DNA from: Sphaerosporella brunnea
Taxonomy: Eukaryota > Ascomycota > Pezizomycetes > Pezizales > Pyronemataceae
Direction: 5' to 3'
Assembly (NCBI GenBank): GCA_008704415.1
Contig: VXIS01000177.1
Coordinates: forward strand, 1 to 64,000
Length of the DNA: 64,000 nt
Part shown: positions 11,323 to 22,609 of the stretch, piece by piece
Position numbering within the stretch: position 1 is the stretch's first letter
Layout: the number at the start of each line of letters is the position of its first letter
Translations under genes and position numbers: made by a program
Notes under the pieces: generated by a model
The model's input: the letters and a program-made list of their open reading frames with translations, nothing else
What the model was told of the DNA's origin: nothing
The model's database searches: none

Positions 11323-13024
11323 ATTGTTGGATGGTGATCGTCTTTGGTGGAAGATGATCGTCTCTGTTTTCAGCGACTTTCTTCATGCTTGTTGATCTTT
11401 GCTGTCCACCTTTTCTGATGCCTGGCTCTGTATTTTTCATACCTTGTTGTTGCTTCTCTCTCTCCGTAGTCATGTACAGTACACGGAGAGGCGCGAGGCC
11501 GTTGCGCTTGCTTTCTTGTTTTACCAACTATTATGCCCCATATCGCGTGGTTTTGCCGAAATTCGCTCCGTGCCCCGTGAAAAAGTATTTATCTACCATA
11601 CCACGCCTACTACCGCGTGCCCATCTGCCCTGACGGCGTGAGCTGTCTCCCCGCGGGCGCCCGTGTCCCGTCTCCCGCACTAGCACCATCCCATAACTCT
11701 CTCGTAGATCCTTAGACGAGTGAATAGTAGCTTGACCATGCGGTACGACAAGCACAGCAACCGTTCCTCGCTCCATCGCACCTCTACTAGAGCATAAGGT
11801 CATACCTGAAAGTGAAGTGTTTGCATAGGAGAAGGATAGAGCGGGCCGCCTTCCCGTCGTCCAATGAACTATTGCCTAGCATCTGAGCTGCGTCGGCGTA
11901 TTTTGATATGTAGTTTGGTGTTCTATGGTCGCTGGGTTGACCTTTTTGTATGTAGACAACGGGTTCTGTTTAACTTCTTGGTTCTATGGAAAGGATCGGT
12001 GGTGGTTTCGACGGGGACGCAATCGGTCGCTGCGGAATTTGGGGGTGGCACATCTTGGAGAATGAAGGACGGAGATTGTTGCGTTGGTTTCCTGGTGGAT
12101 TCCCACGGCCGCGAGCTGTGCTTCTGATTGCTATAGTTTGTGAGATGTTGATAGTGCTATTCGATATCTGAAGCTACACTACGCCGCCGGAGAATGCCTG
12201 GATATGATAACTACTAATTCCCATGGATCCACAGCTTGGGCTGGGGGTTGAACTTCATCTCGAAATGAACTTATGGGAAACAACACGATGGCTTTTATAT
12301 ACAACTGCTGAAACTTATAAATTTTAACAAGTATAATGTTATAAATTGGCGTGCCGGCAAATACCAAGGCATTAGTATCAACAATAAGGACGGTGTACCG
12401 TCAGCTGGTCATGCATTGTTAGTGATCATCTTATAACCACTCAATTGAAAACATACAGAAGCCGCTGGCTCTTGAGTGCTCGTCTTATGAATGTGGATTC
12501 AATCATCACGTGTCACTCGATTCTACCGAAACTTACGGGCGATTGATGGGATGGGGAATGCCAGCTGGAAAACACCGGAGAAGGGTATATGTAGGCTTTT
12601 TTTATGCTGTAGGCTTTTTTTATGTTGTTGGAAGTGAGGCGGTGCCTGGTATTGGGTACTTGGCTGGTATGGTACTGGAAGGTGACGTGGTGTACTGTTT
12701 TCTACGCTAGCTTGGTACAGAGTTTTGATGCTTGAATATCTGTACCAAATGGCAAGGGTTTCCAAAACACTACCACCGATGGGGCGCGGTATCCAAACAC
12801 TTCATTAAAACTGACCTCGGATCCTCCTAGTCAAGAAATATTGTGCTGGTCTTGGACGAAGGCAATGGTGGACTCTGCCTAAATCACCAAGGTATGAAGG
12901 GGAAAGGGGTATAGGGCTCGACCCAACATCTTTTTCTGGACCTTAGGTTTATATAAACGAGGAGGAAGCAATCCCCTCTATCCTTCTTAACTATCATTGC
13001 ACCAACCAAAACATCTACCCCACT
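11323..13024. other. Intergenic region with minor repeat
   Basis: No supported gene. A 16-bp direct repeat GTAGGCTTTTTTTATG occurs twice near 12590-12625. A TATATAA at about 12950-12956, some 70 bp before the ATG at 13025, is a plausible TATA box for the next gene. Confidence 0.4.
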
Positions 13025-14058
13025 ATGTTCAATCGCGTTGTTCGGCGCTTGAAGAGTAAGCGCAAGAAAGCAAAGAAGGACAGTGGGGGCAAGATCGACA
13101 ACGAAAATGCTCGCGATAAAGACATTGAAGGGACCTCAGAGAACGAGGCTTCGCCGCCGGTCGGTGGAGAAGTTGTTGACGAAGGGGAGCAGCAGGATCA
13201 GCAGGATCAGCAGGATCAGCAGGATCACGGACACCATGAGAGTGAAGCAAAAAAGCCCTTACTTCAGGATCAAAAAGCCGAAGCGGCGGCTACATCGGAC
13301 ATCTGGGAAGAGAAAGCAACCAACGGTAAGCATGCCCTCCTATCACCAACAGCGACCCTCCCGAGATGGTTGTTGATACAATCGTAGACAAATACCGCGA
13401 GCTCCGCATCTCCCTGAGTACCACGCGTCTCCTTCCCCTCTCCCTAGACGACCCCCCCACGTTACAGCGTTCGCTATCACTCGACTCCAAGACCCACACC
13501 ATTCCTCGCTCGGAATCCGACCTGGCTAGTCTCCGCTCTCGGAACCCATATCGCCACCTCCGTTCTCGAGCTCGCTCTCCCCCAACTCGGGAAAAAGTCC
13601 TCCAATGGTGCCAGAACCTCGAGAACAGCCCTCCGGCTCCAGGCTCATACCCTGAACCCCAGTACAACCGTGCTAGGAGGCCAACTATCCATGGTCTTGA
13701 CCCCTCCCACCTCGTTCCGGTCTATAAGGATCCTAGAAAACGTGGGTGCAAGCCGCAGAGACCGCTTGAGTTGGGTGTGTTGCTGCCTCAGGGCGAAGTA
13801 CTGCGCACCCCGAGGGGAAGTGCGACCCCAGAGTTGGAGCTTCCGCACGGGCAAGAACAGATGGGAATTCAGAGGCCGAGAGAGTTTTCTGGGTCGAGTG
13901 GTGTGGGCGATATCGACGAGGAGCAGGAGGTGGGAACGCCGAGGGGTGCTGCCGCAAGACTGGGGCTCATGGGAAGGCTGCCGAGGTGTGATGAGACCCC
14001 GGAGTTTACCCTGGTGATTCCGCCTAGATGGAAGAAGATGGGTGGTAAGAACTGGTAG
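13025..14058 (+). CDS. Orphan, highly charged, probably disordered protein
   Basis: Predicted 323-residue protein: exon 1 13025-13325, intron 13326-13387 (62 nt, GTAAGC donor, phase 1, TAG acceptor), exon 2 13388-14058. The N-terminus is strongly basic (RRLKSKRKKAKK), followed by an acidic stretch with a Q-Q-D tandem repeat encoded by four 9-bp CAGGATCAG units. The C-terminal part is rich in Ser, Arg and Pro and ends IPPRWKKMGGKNW. No domain is recognised. The basic cluster could be a nuclear localisation signal. A TATA box about 70 bp upstream supports the start. Confidence 0.6.
13190..13228 (+). repeat. CAGGATCAG minisatellite (9 bp x 4)
   Basis: Four tandem 9-bp units within exon 1 of the gene at 13025, coding for repeated Gln-Asp-Gln. 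Confidence 0.85.
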
Positions 14059-14909
14059 CTTGGCCAGCCCCCGCCCAAAACCGGTAACCAGTGGAGCTGG
14101 AATATCATCGGAAATAACGGGAGGTAAGGTTTGGTTGATACCCAGATGGGTGTCGTGAAGGTCTACTGCTTGGGAAATTGCTCCATCTACTGTAGCGAGT
14201 AGAATTCATGATGCGTTTACCTCTGATGTTGCGGCTCTTTGGCTTCGGTCTTGAATGTCCGTTCGTGAGAAGATTCAGTCGCTGTCGAGTGAAGAAGTTG
14301 GAGAGAGAGGTGTTTGGTTCTGAGTGATGTGATTGTTGCTCGGACTGGGAAGATCTGCTGCCGGGAATCTTAGTTGACTCTGACCTGGACGGATCCAACG
14401 GCAGTTGGATGGAATCGTAGGATTGTGAGATCTTTCCTGGTTGAAAGAACCCATCCAGGAGACCTTTGAAACTATGTTCTGTATATTTCGGGGAGTCTGT
14501 AAATGTCCTCTCTCTATCTTGCCAGCCAAAAGGCGAATGTACATAGTTTCGTTGCTTCTCAAAATGCCAGTATTATCTTCTCGGAATAGCCTTGCGGGGT
14601 GATTTCTCGGTCTCAGTAAGCCTCTGCCAGTCGGGGAAGTAGAAAATGGTTTTAGTTGCTTCAGAATTTCTTTTCTTTTCTGGTGTGAACACCTTCCGCT
14701 TTTGATGTAGGTACCATCTTCAACTTTGCATACAATTTCAAGTCACTTCTATTTCAGCTTCCTGCCCATGTTCTCAGCCGTGTGGGATTTATTGGCTCCA
14801 GTCATACGTCTTGAGTCGCACTCGCCAATAACCAATCACCGCCACCACAACACCACAACCTTAAGCGTCTTACGCCTTATCTTTCACTGATCGCTGAAAC
14901 GGAACCACA
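14059..14909. other. Intergenic
   Basis: Two overlapping minus-strand frames of 95-97 codons (14398-14105 and 14562-14275) show no domain or splice logic and were not called. Nothing else was recognised. Confidence 0.35.
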
Positions 14910-16854
14910 ATGGAACGAAAAAAGCGCGCGACTGTGCCTGAAGACCCCGAGAAACGCCAAAAGCGCACGGAGGCGAGGTTTACTGCATTGAAGCAGCACT
15001 TGGGTTTGTTTACTCTTTTCTTGTTTTCAATTGAGCGTTAAAGCTGATATGACAGCAGCGAAAGAAGATGAGAAGATCGAGGGGTTGGAGGAGTTGCGGC
15101 GACGGGTCAGGCGCGAGCGGATGTTGAAGGAGCAGGCGGGACGCATGCATCGAAGTGAAGAAGAGGACAATATGGACATTGATCTGGCTGGAGAGAAACG
15201 GAAGCGCGACGAATGGGAGGCGGAACAGGACCAAGAGATTGAGGCCGTCGAACAGAAACGGAGGCGCGAAATGGAGGCGAACACCACTTGGAATGGGCAC
15301 AGCAACCCGGCAGAGGACCAGGAATTCGAGGAGTTCCTAGCCCAGTTCGCAAATCCACAATCGCATACCGATGGTGCACTGGGTATGGGGGATTTTGGCC
15401 TCACTGGAACTGCCGATCTGTCAACGCTTGGGACGGCAGAGGCATTTGGAACCGAAGAAGCATTCGGTACGGGAGCAGCTTCTGGGCTCGGACTGGATGA
15501 TCCTCTCACTTGCAGCGGAGACAAGTTGATGAGCGAGCTGTTTGAAGGCTTGGGTCAACCGAGTGATGGGCAAGCGATTTCGGGAAATTTGACAAACAGC
15601 TTGCTCGACTCGGAGGACGGGAGCGAGTGGTTTAATCAGTTCTTTGAGTCGTCATCCGCCCTGGGCGCAGAGCCAAGCTACTTTCCAAACCCAGCTCCAG
15701 AACCTCATAAGAGCGTCCCACTAAGTTTTACAGACGAGGAGATCAATACACTTTTATACGGAAAGACGGCAGCGGCCAGCCGTCAGGAAAATACGTATGC
15801 CTCAAAAACCCCCGTATTCCCTGAGCACATTGATCTACCGGATATCAGTTGGAATCCTCCTACTTCTGCTTCCCCTGAGCTACCTTCCAAGTCTGCCCCA
15901 GACCCTAGGCCCCGGGGCTCCAACCGTTCTTCTAGCATCCCCGATTCTGTGGATCCACGCAATAAGCGCTCATCATCAGTAACCAGTCACCCCGATGATT
16001 CACGCAGCAAGCGCTCATCATCAGTAATCAGTCGCCCGGACGACTCGGAGGAGTTTGACGCGCATTATCGCTCCCGAATCGCCTCGCATGGCTTAACCCC
16101 TTCTGAGGGGAGAGCCAAGACCCCGAAGTTTAAGCTCCGTCGGCAGAATAAGGGGCGACGGAGATCAGATATGAGCTTTGCAGATCGGTATCAGGAGAGG
16201 CTTGTTGCAGCAGGCCTTGATGTTCCTCCACCCCTTAAACCGGAGGAGCAGGCAGTCGAGGATCGCTGGAAGGCAAGAATGGAGCGGTTGCGGTTGGAAG
16301 CTGAGCAGAGAGCAGCCGTTGAGGCTTCCCAGAGGGGTGTTAATGATTCCCAGCCCAGCCATGCAGCTCGTATGGAGCCGGTTCAGGTGGAAGGGTTGGG
16401 GGCTACTGGAGGCCGGCCCGGGCCGCCGCCGCTGGCTACTATTGCGGAGGAATCAGAGGGTTCCGGACAGCAGGCAAGGTAAGCGGCATGTTTCCCGGTT
16501 TCCCGTGTCGTATCTGACAGGTTGTAACTATATAGTATGGCAAACGCAGTAGCCTGTCATGCTGTCGCGGCCGCAGCACAACCAATGACTGCTGTGAATA
16601 ATCCTCTTGGCGCCCAGGATGTTCCCCACCATAGCCGTCACGGGGTTCTCGACGTTGACGCCGCCTTGAACGAGCTCCAGCAGATTTTTGGACCCGATGA
16701 CACAGACCCCACAGGAGAGCTTTTTGCCTCGGTGGAAGATCTCGAGAAGTGGATTGAGAAGCTGAACAACGGTGGCTGGAACCGTGACGAGGACGACGGG
16801 GTTATGAACAACCCGGACCCTTCTGACCAAAATATGGAGAATTCTGGACAGTAA
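14910..16854 (+). CDS. Orphan acidic protein with coiled-coil start, three exons
   Basis: Predicted 611-residue (or 610) protein. Exon 1 is 14910-15003. Intron 1 starts GTTTGT at 15004 and can end at either AG of a CAGCAG (15055 or 15058). Exon 2 runs to 16478. Intron 2, 16479-16535 (57 nt, GTAAGC, ATCTGACAG branch), joins in phase 2 to exon 3, 16536-16854. The N-terminal 90 residues are strongly charged and helical (EELRRRVRRERMLKEQ), a likely coiled coil with nuclear-type basic clusters. The middle is acidic, with near-repeated RSSSV-S-PDDS segments. A second helical segment (RWKARMERLRLEAEQRAAVEA) lies near residue 430, and the C-terminus is acidic. A transcription-related or scaffold role is possible; the family is not recognised. 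Confidence 0.65.
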
Positions 16855-17104
16855 AGTTGTTCGTATGGACCATCAAGGACTCGATGCTTGCTATAGGGTG
16901 GATAGGCTGTTTGGAGGGATGTTTTGTGGTGTTTCAAGATTTTGATCGGCATTATGGATTTTGTTTTACTGTTGATATGAGTGGTTGGTACTTGAGTTGA
17001 AGAGATGCGGGTGGACTGTATACTGTTTTTTGTGCTTAGGCTGACTCCAGAGGGTTTTGTATTTTACGTTGATCTAACTGTTATCAGAGGGTATTCATTG
17101 CGAT
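16855..17104. other. Spacer before transposon region
   Basis: T-rich 3' flank of the preceding gene. No gene or repeat seen. Confidence 0.4.
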
Positions 17105-17165
17105 AGGGCGATATATGCTACTGCCTTTGGTGTCGGTTTGAGGGCTTTCGGGCTGTTGTACTTGC
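17105..17165. repeat. Left copy of 61-bp duplication flanking a LINE remnant
   Basis: This 61-bp block recurs immediately after the A-rich end of the LINE fragment, as 17621-17659 plus 19130-19151; the second copy is split by a hAT element. The copies differ at about two positions, one of them C versus T. It has the geometry of a target-site duplication but is long for a LINE; a pre-existing direct repeat is the alternative. Confidence 0.7.
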
Positions 17166-17620
17166 CGCGCGGACGAAAGATGCTGGCTCTGCGCCTCCAA
17201 GCCAAGCCAGACCAGAGACCATCTCTTCAAGACGTGCCGAAGATGGCGAAAAGAGCAGGCCACCCTGTGGAAGGCGGTGGCGGAGGCCACGCATAAGGGG
17301 GGAGGGGGCAGAAAGAGGCGGAAGACGAATACGTCAGTGAAAGACCTGCTGGCGGACGGCCGCTGCACCGAGGCTATAATGGCCTTCCTGGGCAGCACTA
17401 ACGTAGGAATGTGGCCAAGTAAGGCCTGAAAATGTCGCCTTTGTCTCTTATCACGAATCTCCTTGGTGCGCCTTACTATGGTTTCCTTTTGCCTTGCTTT
17501 GTTTTCCTCCGGAGGAGCGGAGCCCAGAGTAGGCCACGTGCCTAGGGGTGGCGATGATCCTGTACCTATATGCCATGGCCGCAAGCGGCCGAATGCAATA
17601 TGATTAAAAAAAACAAACAA
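17166..17620 (+). mobile_element. 5'-truncated Tad-like LINE remnant
   Basis: The frame 17166-17429 encodes a short C-terminal segment with C-x2-C, then HLF-x2-C and W residues (CWLCASKPSQTRDHLFKTC) and a DLLADGRCTEAIMAFL stretch ending at TGA. This resembles the extreme C-terminus of Tad-clade non-LTR retrotransposon polyproteins, which carry a CCHC-like knuckle after the reverse transcriptase. A roughly 190-bp 3' region ends in an A-rich tail (ATTAAAAAAAACAAACAA) at about 17603-17620. Only the 3' end is present, as expected for incomplete target-primed reverse transcription. Family assignment is from recall of the motif. Confidence 0.7.
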
Positions 17621-17659
17621 AGGGCGATATATGCTACTGCCTTTGTTGTCGGTTTGAGG

Positions 17660-19121
17660 TAGTGTTGCCCATGACCTGCGACATGTTAGTAACCTATAAC
17701 TTTTTTTGTTGACTTCTGACCGAAATACATGGCCAAATTCAGAACTTGATTCATGACGGCCAGTCATAATTCTTAATAGAGTTCACCACCAGCGCGTCTG
17801 GAGATGCTCTGTATACGGGAATCAACCTCATATCGACTTAATTTAATTCTGGACGACTTTGATTTGAAATGGCTAGGCATTCTGTACAAGGTCCTTGCGG
17901 TTTATGCACGGCCTACAACTTTGGTCTTTGGCGACAAACATCCTACGCTGTCTCACCAACTGCCACAGTGTTGGCTGCCTGCGCGCCGCCTTCACGATGT
18001 GGAAACAGATTTGGACTGGGTAAACCGCAACAAACGAGACTCTGGAAGAGGCCTGTAAATGTGAATGGTCAAAGCTGAATCAATACCACCTAATCACGGA
18101 TGGAGTCACCGCTCCGCGCATTGCTACCGCCCTGGATCCCTCGTTTCAAGCTCCGTACCCTTGCGCTTTTAGGGTGGAAGGCTCGAGATCTCAAAAAAAG
18201 CGAAGACTGGAGCCCTGAAGCGACTTCTCCGCCACTATTTTCCTGCGAAAATGCGTTCCACTACCTGGATTTCAGATGAAGACTCAGCTGACGAGCTCAG
18301 CACCGATGACCTATTCCCAGAGGATGCTATGATCTTTGCATCACAGGAAGAATATTCCCAAGCAGACACTCAAGCACTTGCCGACAGCACTGCCGCTGTG
18401 TGGGAGGCCGAGGTAGAAAGACAGTTGAAGAATCCGTGGGTTAGCAAAGATACAGATGTGCTCCTTTGGTGGGAGGATAATGAGCAGCGCTACCCACACT
18501 TGGCTAAGCTTGCCCGCGACTATCTTGCGATTCCGGCCTCCTCAGTCCCTACTAAGCGGGTCTTCCCCCGGGCTGGCGACTTGATCTCTAAGAAGGGCAA
18601 CAGGCTTTTGAGAGAAACAGTCAACATGTTGATGTTTCTTTGATACTGGCTGCCTGAGGCCACAGCTGAAGAGAAGGGAGAATATGTGGCCCGTGAAGAG
18701 AAGCTTAGTGGGCAGGAGAATTTCAGGAGAGGACGCGGACAGAGTCCTACTCCTGCACTACATTCGAGAGAACGAGGCCCCTCCTGATAAACTAGGGCTT
18801 TGACTGCGTTGAAGCACGGGTTGAAGCACGGGTTGAAGCCCCGGGGGTGCGGGGCAGCAACACGGGCAGGAAATAGTCTGTTTTTTGATTTAGTTAACAG
18901 AGATTTGCCTTTGAAACATAGAATAAATGTACGTTATTTTCTGTATCTGCCGAGAGACGCTCGATATCGGGGTAGGCGGGGTCGGGCGTCCGGCGTGGTG
19001 AGTGAAGCGCGGGAGTCGCTACTATTGTACTCGCTAAGTCAAAGGTTATGAACAATGTCATGACTACTGACCAAAGTTACTAACCGTAACTTGAACGTGA
19101 AGCTTTTCATGGGCAACACTA
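17660..19121 (+). mobile_element. Degenerate hAT DNA transposon with TIRs and 8-bp TSD
   Basis: Left end TAGTGTTGCCCATGA at 17660 is the inverse of the right end at 19107-19121 (15-bp terminal inverted repeats). Both sides carry the 8-bp direct repeat GTTTGAGG (17652-17659 and 19122-19129), the hallmark of hAT insertion. The element is 1,462 bp and contains a broken transposase. It lies inside the right-hand copy of the 61-bp duplication, so it arrived after the LINE. Confidence 0.9.
17790..18790 (+). pseudogene. hAT transposase, broken
   Basis: Successive frames carry hAT transposase-like segments: KVLAVYARPTTLVFGDKHPT (about 17888-17945), then ITDGVTAPRIATALDPSF (about 18094-18150), then KRLLRHYFPAKMRSTTWI. 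The hAT C-terminal dimerisation region follows, with WWEDNEQRYPHLAKLARDYL and NMLMFL, ending in a stop at 18641-18643. Shifts and stops separate the pieces (for example near 18170), so no intact transposase is encoded. The N-terminal zinc finger and much of the catalytic core were not found, so internal deletion is likely. Confidence 0.85.
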
Positions 19122-19350
19122 GTTTGAGGGTTTTCGGGCTGTTGTACTTGCTTTTCATCTTGACATGGTTCTTCATGTGGCCTTGGAAACCGCTGCGTTT
19201 GCGTTGTTTTCGTATTTATAGCGTTTTCGATTACTTGCACTTTGAATTCCGGTTGCGTTGGTGTGACTGGGTCTGAGAGCGAAATAGCTCTGTGCACATG
19301 AAAATAGGAAAAGTAGTCGCTTCAAATTCTCACTATAGAATCATAACCAA

Positions 19351-19911
19351 TCACGAAAACTCCTGCATCCCCTCACCACCACACGCATCCTCCTCCCAGC
19401 GCCCATCATCTCTCTTCTCTCCCTCCCCATTCTCTCCCTCCCCATTCTCTCCCTCCCCATTCTCTCCCTCCCCATTCTCTCCCTCCCCCGTCTTCACTTG
19501 GCCAGTAGATGGGTCAATATCCTGAACCCATCCCAACCGCTTAAACTCAGCAATCAAGTACGCCCGCCACCGCTCGCCTTCACTATCGGCGCTTTTTGTC
19601 TCGTCGGCAGCGGAATCCGCATCATCCTCCCAATTCTCGTAATCACTGGAACTCGCATAGTCGGTTTCTACATACTCGCTGTCTGGATATACACGGCGGC
19701 CCCCGAAGCTGCTACCGGGCGAGGGGCGGTCGTTTTGGTCCTCAACCACGTATTCCGACTGGCTTGAACTATCTTCGACGACGCTTTCCGAGCTACTGGA
19801 AACCTCTGTGGAGACGAACCCGCCACTGTTGGAGCTGAACAACATGTCATCCTCTTTGTGGCTGCAGCGAGGTGAGCTGCAGACGTGGTAGCAGAGGTGA
19901 GTTTGATACAT
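19351..19911 (-). CDS. Orphan acidic Ser-rich protein with Gly-Glu repeat tail
   Basis: 186 residues from the ATG at 19911. The open frame extends upstream to 19989 but without an ATG. The N-terminus holds closely spaced Cys/His (THLCYHVCSSPRCSH), possibly a small zinc site. The middle is Ser/Glu/Asp-rich and probably disordered. A compact stretch ERWRAYLIAEFKRLGWVQDI follows, which may be the only folded segment. The C-terminus contains about five GEGEN repeats encoded by a 15-bp minisatellite. The family is not recognised. Confidence 0.55.
   Translation of the reverse strand: MYQTHLCYHVCSSPRCSHKEDDMLFSSNSGGFVSTEVSSSSESVVEDSSSQSEYVVEDQNDRPSPGSSFGGRRVYPDSEYVETDYASSSDYENWEDDADSAADETKSADSEGERWRAYLIAEFKRLGWVQDIDPSTGQVKTGEGENGEGENGEGENGEGENGEGEKRDDGRWEEDACGGEGMQEFS
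19415..19489. repeat. 15-bp minisatellite (ATTCTCTCCCTCCCC x about 5)
   Basis: Tandem 15-bp units inside the minus-strand gene. On the coding strand each unit gives Gly-Glu-Gly-Glu-Asn, so copy-number change preserves the frame. Confidence 0.9.
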
Positions 19912-22180
19912 TTCTTCTGTTGATGTTGGGGTAGTCCCTGGGCTGGGAGGAGGAGCTAGGCGGTAATAAGGAGTTGATTTTGATTGCAAACTTTGCGTTC
20001 TGAAGAGAGAGAGAGAAGGGAGAAGGGAGCGGACTATATCCTATTTGAGGAAGGGAACTTTCAAAGATCCTTTGAAAGCTGTTTGGTTGTCTTATGTCCT
20101 CGGCTATGGCACGTGGACCAAATTCGCTTCTACATGGCTGTGTTTGTCGGCTCCCTGATATTGGATGGATGGCTGCTACTCAATGTTGTACGTAGATGGT
20201 TTGGGTTAACGGATCTGTGGGCCACCGTGGCTGATCCAGGTCGATGCCGTTTCTGTAGATGTTCGAGAGAGGCATCGGATCTGAAGCTGTTGGGTACATG
20301 TGGATGCGGCTCGATCCGTTGACGAGAAGGCGACGGGTATCTGCTGCTGCCGGTCGCCGACGATGGGATGAGAGGGAATTGAATGGTCCCTTGTGGGGCG
20401 GTCATGGTTGTGGGCTGCCACATGACTTCTCCAGCCCCCGACGGTTTTACCAGCAACCTCGCGGAGCAGCTGTGACGGCGCAACTGATAGAGGACCACGA
20501 GCGTGGATGCTTGGGTGGCAGCGGGTGATGAGTTTAAAGATACACAAATAGGATAGTACCGAGGGGTGACAACACTCTGCACCAGGAACGGCTAGTCCTG
20601 AGCACTTCTTGGGCGGGGCAACGAATAACCACCGCTGGCATTCACTGTGGTACCAGCCTGTCGTGTGAAGAATTAACGGGTGATGGTCGTGCTTGCCGGC
20701 GCGGTACTGCTCAAGAAGGCAAAAATATCTCTGAATGTTTGTAGTCAGAACCTCATTGCGAGCAAGGACCACAAGTCAGCGGCAGATGCACTCGAGGATT
20801 CCGACGACTTAGGCTGTGTTTGGATACCAAGTCCGTTCAAGCTGCTGTTTTCGCTGTCATCGACCTCTTCACCACGTAAAATCTCGCGAGGCAAGTGTGA
20901 TGGATCCCAAAAACCTACCCTTTTTGACGGTCGATTTTCCAACACACCTCACAGGTGAACACGTTTTTTCCAGCCGAGTTTGTGAGGCATGCACGCAGGC
21001 TCCCGCATGTGCCTAAACGGGTACCCACCTGAGCGCATGCGTGTTGCCGAGTATGGGAATTGAATGGTACGGTTGATTTTAAGGCTGACGGAAAATCTGG
21101 TAGCGAAAATAGGCAAGGGAGTGGAGGTACATAATTTTGCGGCGTGAGGAGTCTGCAGCCGGGAGTGCTGGAGTGCAACTTCATGCATGTACAAAGAAAC
21201 AGACAGCAGTTAGCAGGGCAAAGAGCTATCCACAGCTGGCTGTCTGGAGGGCCAGGACAGAGCTGAGGAAGGCTGCTATGTACTAGAGGTGTGTTGTACT
21301 TCAGGCACCGCGGTTTGAATCCCGAAGAACTCGCGGACTCGCCATGTGAACGCTGAGCAATCACGGCCTCGCCAACACATGAACAAAGTGGGTGTGGATA
21401 TGTGACTTCGTGGTTCGTCCATGATATATGAGGCATATAATTCTCGCCCGGAACAGCGATTATAAGCTCTTCAACGCCACCCCTACTTCACCTGCAGACG
21501 TCACTACGTTTCAGCCGGCCAAGAAATTAGCCTAATAGTCGATCCACAGCCGAGCTCGAGTTCGAGTCATAGAAACGCTTCAGATGAAACTCCACCAAGG
21601 TGTCAAGCGCTGAGGGGCCATGTGTCTGCGAAGACAACAGGAATCAGTCTTGACGATTGGTCGTGGCTATGAAAACCAGCTTTTGAAAACTTCGAACAGA
21701 GCCCGTTTGTCAGTCCAAGATGCCGGCGATCGGATCAGGAAAGAGGGTGTGGTGTGAGTTCCCTGTTGATTTCTACATGGTGGTGTTATTGCCTTTGGGA
21801 CTGTACTCTTTTTCATGTTCGTAAGGGGAACATAGCCCGTTTGTACAGCCTCGAATGAGCATCCAACCATCGGTCGGCAAACACGCAGCTCGACGACCGA
21901 TCCCCTCAGCCACCAGATCCAACGGACCCACAACACCATGTGCCAGCCTAGAGGCGACAAACTTAGCGGGGCCATATACAACACAGCAAACCACGGGATC
22001 GCGTCCAGGACGGCATAAATACCTGCTTCCGCCTGTCCTTTGAAATTTTTACCGCTACTCAAGTTTATGGAGATTGGCATACCTACACAGAAAAGATACA
22101 GAGCAGTACTCTTCGCAATAAACTTCTTCAGAAACTCCTTGAAAGTTCCCACAGTACCTAACGCTTTTACATCACCCAAG
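19912..22180. other. Gene-poor region
   Basis: Several 150-190-codon minus-strand frames (20772-20206, 21436-20915, 22179-21667) exist, but I find no domain, repeat or splice pattern to support them, and the 22179 frame begins with TTG rather than ATG. A serine-rich stretch around 20940-20745 (minus) has mild coding character. Nothing is called. Confidence 0.35.
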
Positions 22181-22609
22181 ATGGCCCGTTACGTTTTCCC
22201 TCCCTACGATGGTGTAGTTCCATTCGCCGTCGCAGTTCCCGCGGAATATCGCCATCCCGACATGATTTCTTTGCATTACAGCTGGCGTCCCGCACAAGTG
22301 CGAGGTCCACCTCGGCCGCCGCCGCCGCCCCCCGCCCCTAATCGTGGTTATCCTATAGTTCAAATTTTCGCCCGTCCTGCACCGCCCCCAGTTCCTGCGC
22401 AGGAGGGCGGCTGGCAACACGGTGACCAGCCCGCACTGCATCCTCCGAGGTACGGCAACCCACCGGGCAATCACGGCCGCCGTGCATTCATCGCATTCGA
22501 CCGAGATACAGGGCGCCACATCATCGATCCCGAACTGAGAGTGGCCAGGTGGGTGCCCGACGAGGGTCGCCGACGCCATGGTGGCAGGCAGAACAGGTTT
22601 CAGAATTGA
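22181..22609 (+). CDS. Orphan proline-rich small protein
   Basis: 142 residues, intronless, start ATG at 22181 after CACCCAAG. The frame is open further upstream, but the MARYVFPPYDG start gives the best context. There is a Pro-rich run (RGPPRPPPPPPAPNRGYP), then PAPPPVPAQEGGW. The C-terminal RRAFIAFDRDTGRHIIDPEL segment looks folded, and the end is basic. No family is recognised; polyproline could bind SH3 or profilin-type domains. Confidence 0.5.
   Translation: MARYVFPPYDGVVPFAVAVPAEYRHPDMISLHYSWRPAQVRGPPRPPPPPPAPNRGYPIVQIFARPAPPPVPAQEGGWQHGDQPALHPPRYGNPPGNHGRRAFIAFDRDTGRHIIDPELRVARWVPDEGRRRHGGRQNRFQN

Noticed and set aside
15027..15524. 165-codon minus-strand frame
   Set aside because: Shadow of the plus-strand coiled-coil exon at 15056-16478, where splice phases at both ends agree.
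17084..17767. 227-codon minus-strand frame
   Set aside because: It runs through the antisense of the LINE fragment, both duplication copies and part of the hAT element, so it is an accidental frame.
21290..21330. GGTTTGAATCCC resembling a tRNA B box
   Set aside because: The T-stem does not pair and no acceptor or anticodon stem can be drawn around it.
20206..22179. Three minus-strand frames of 170-188 codons
   Set aside because: No domain, no splice logic and at least one non-ATG start; composition looks non-coding.
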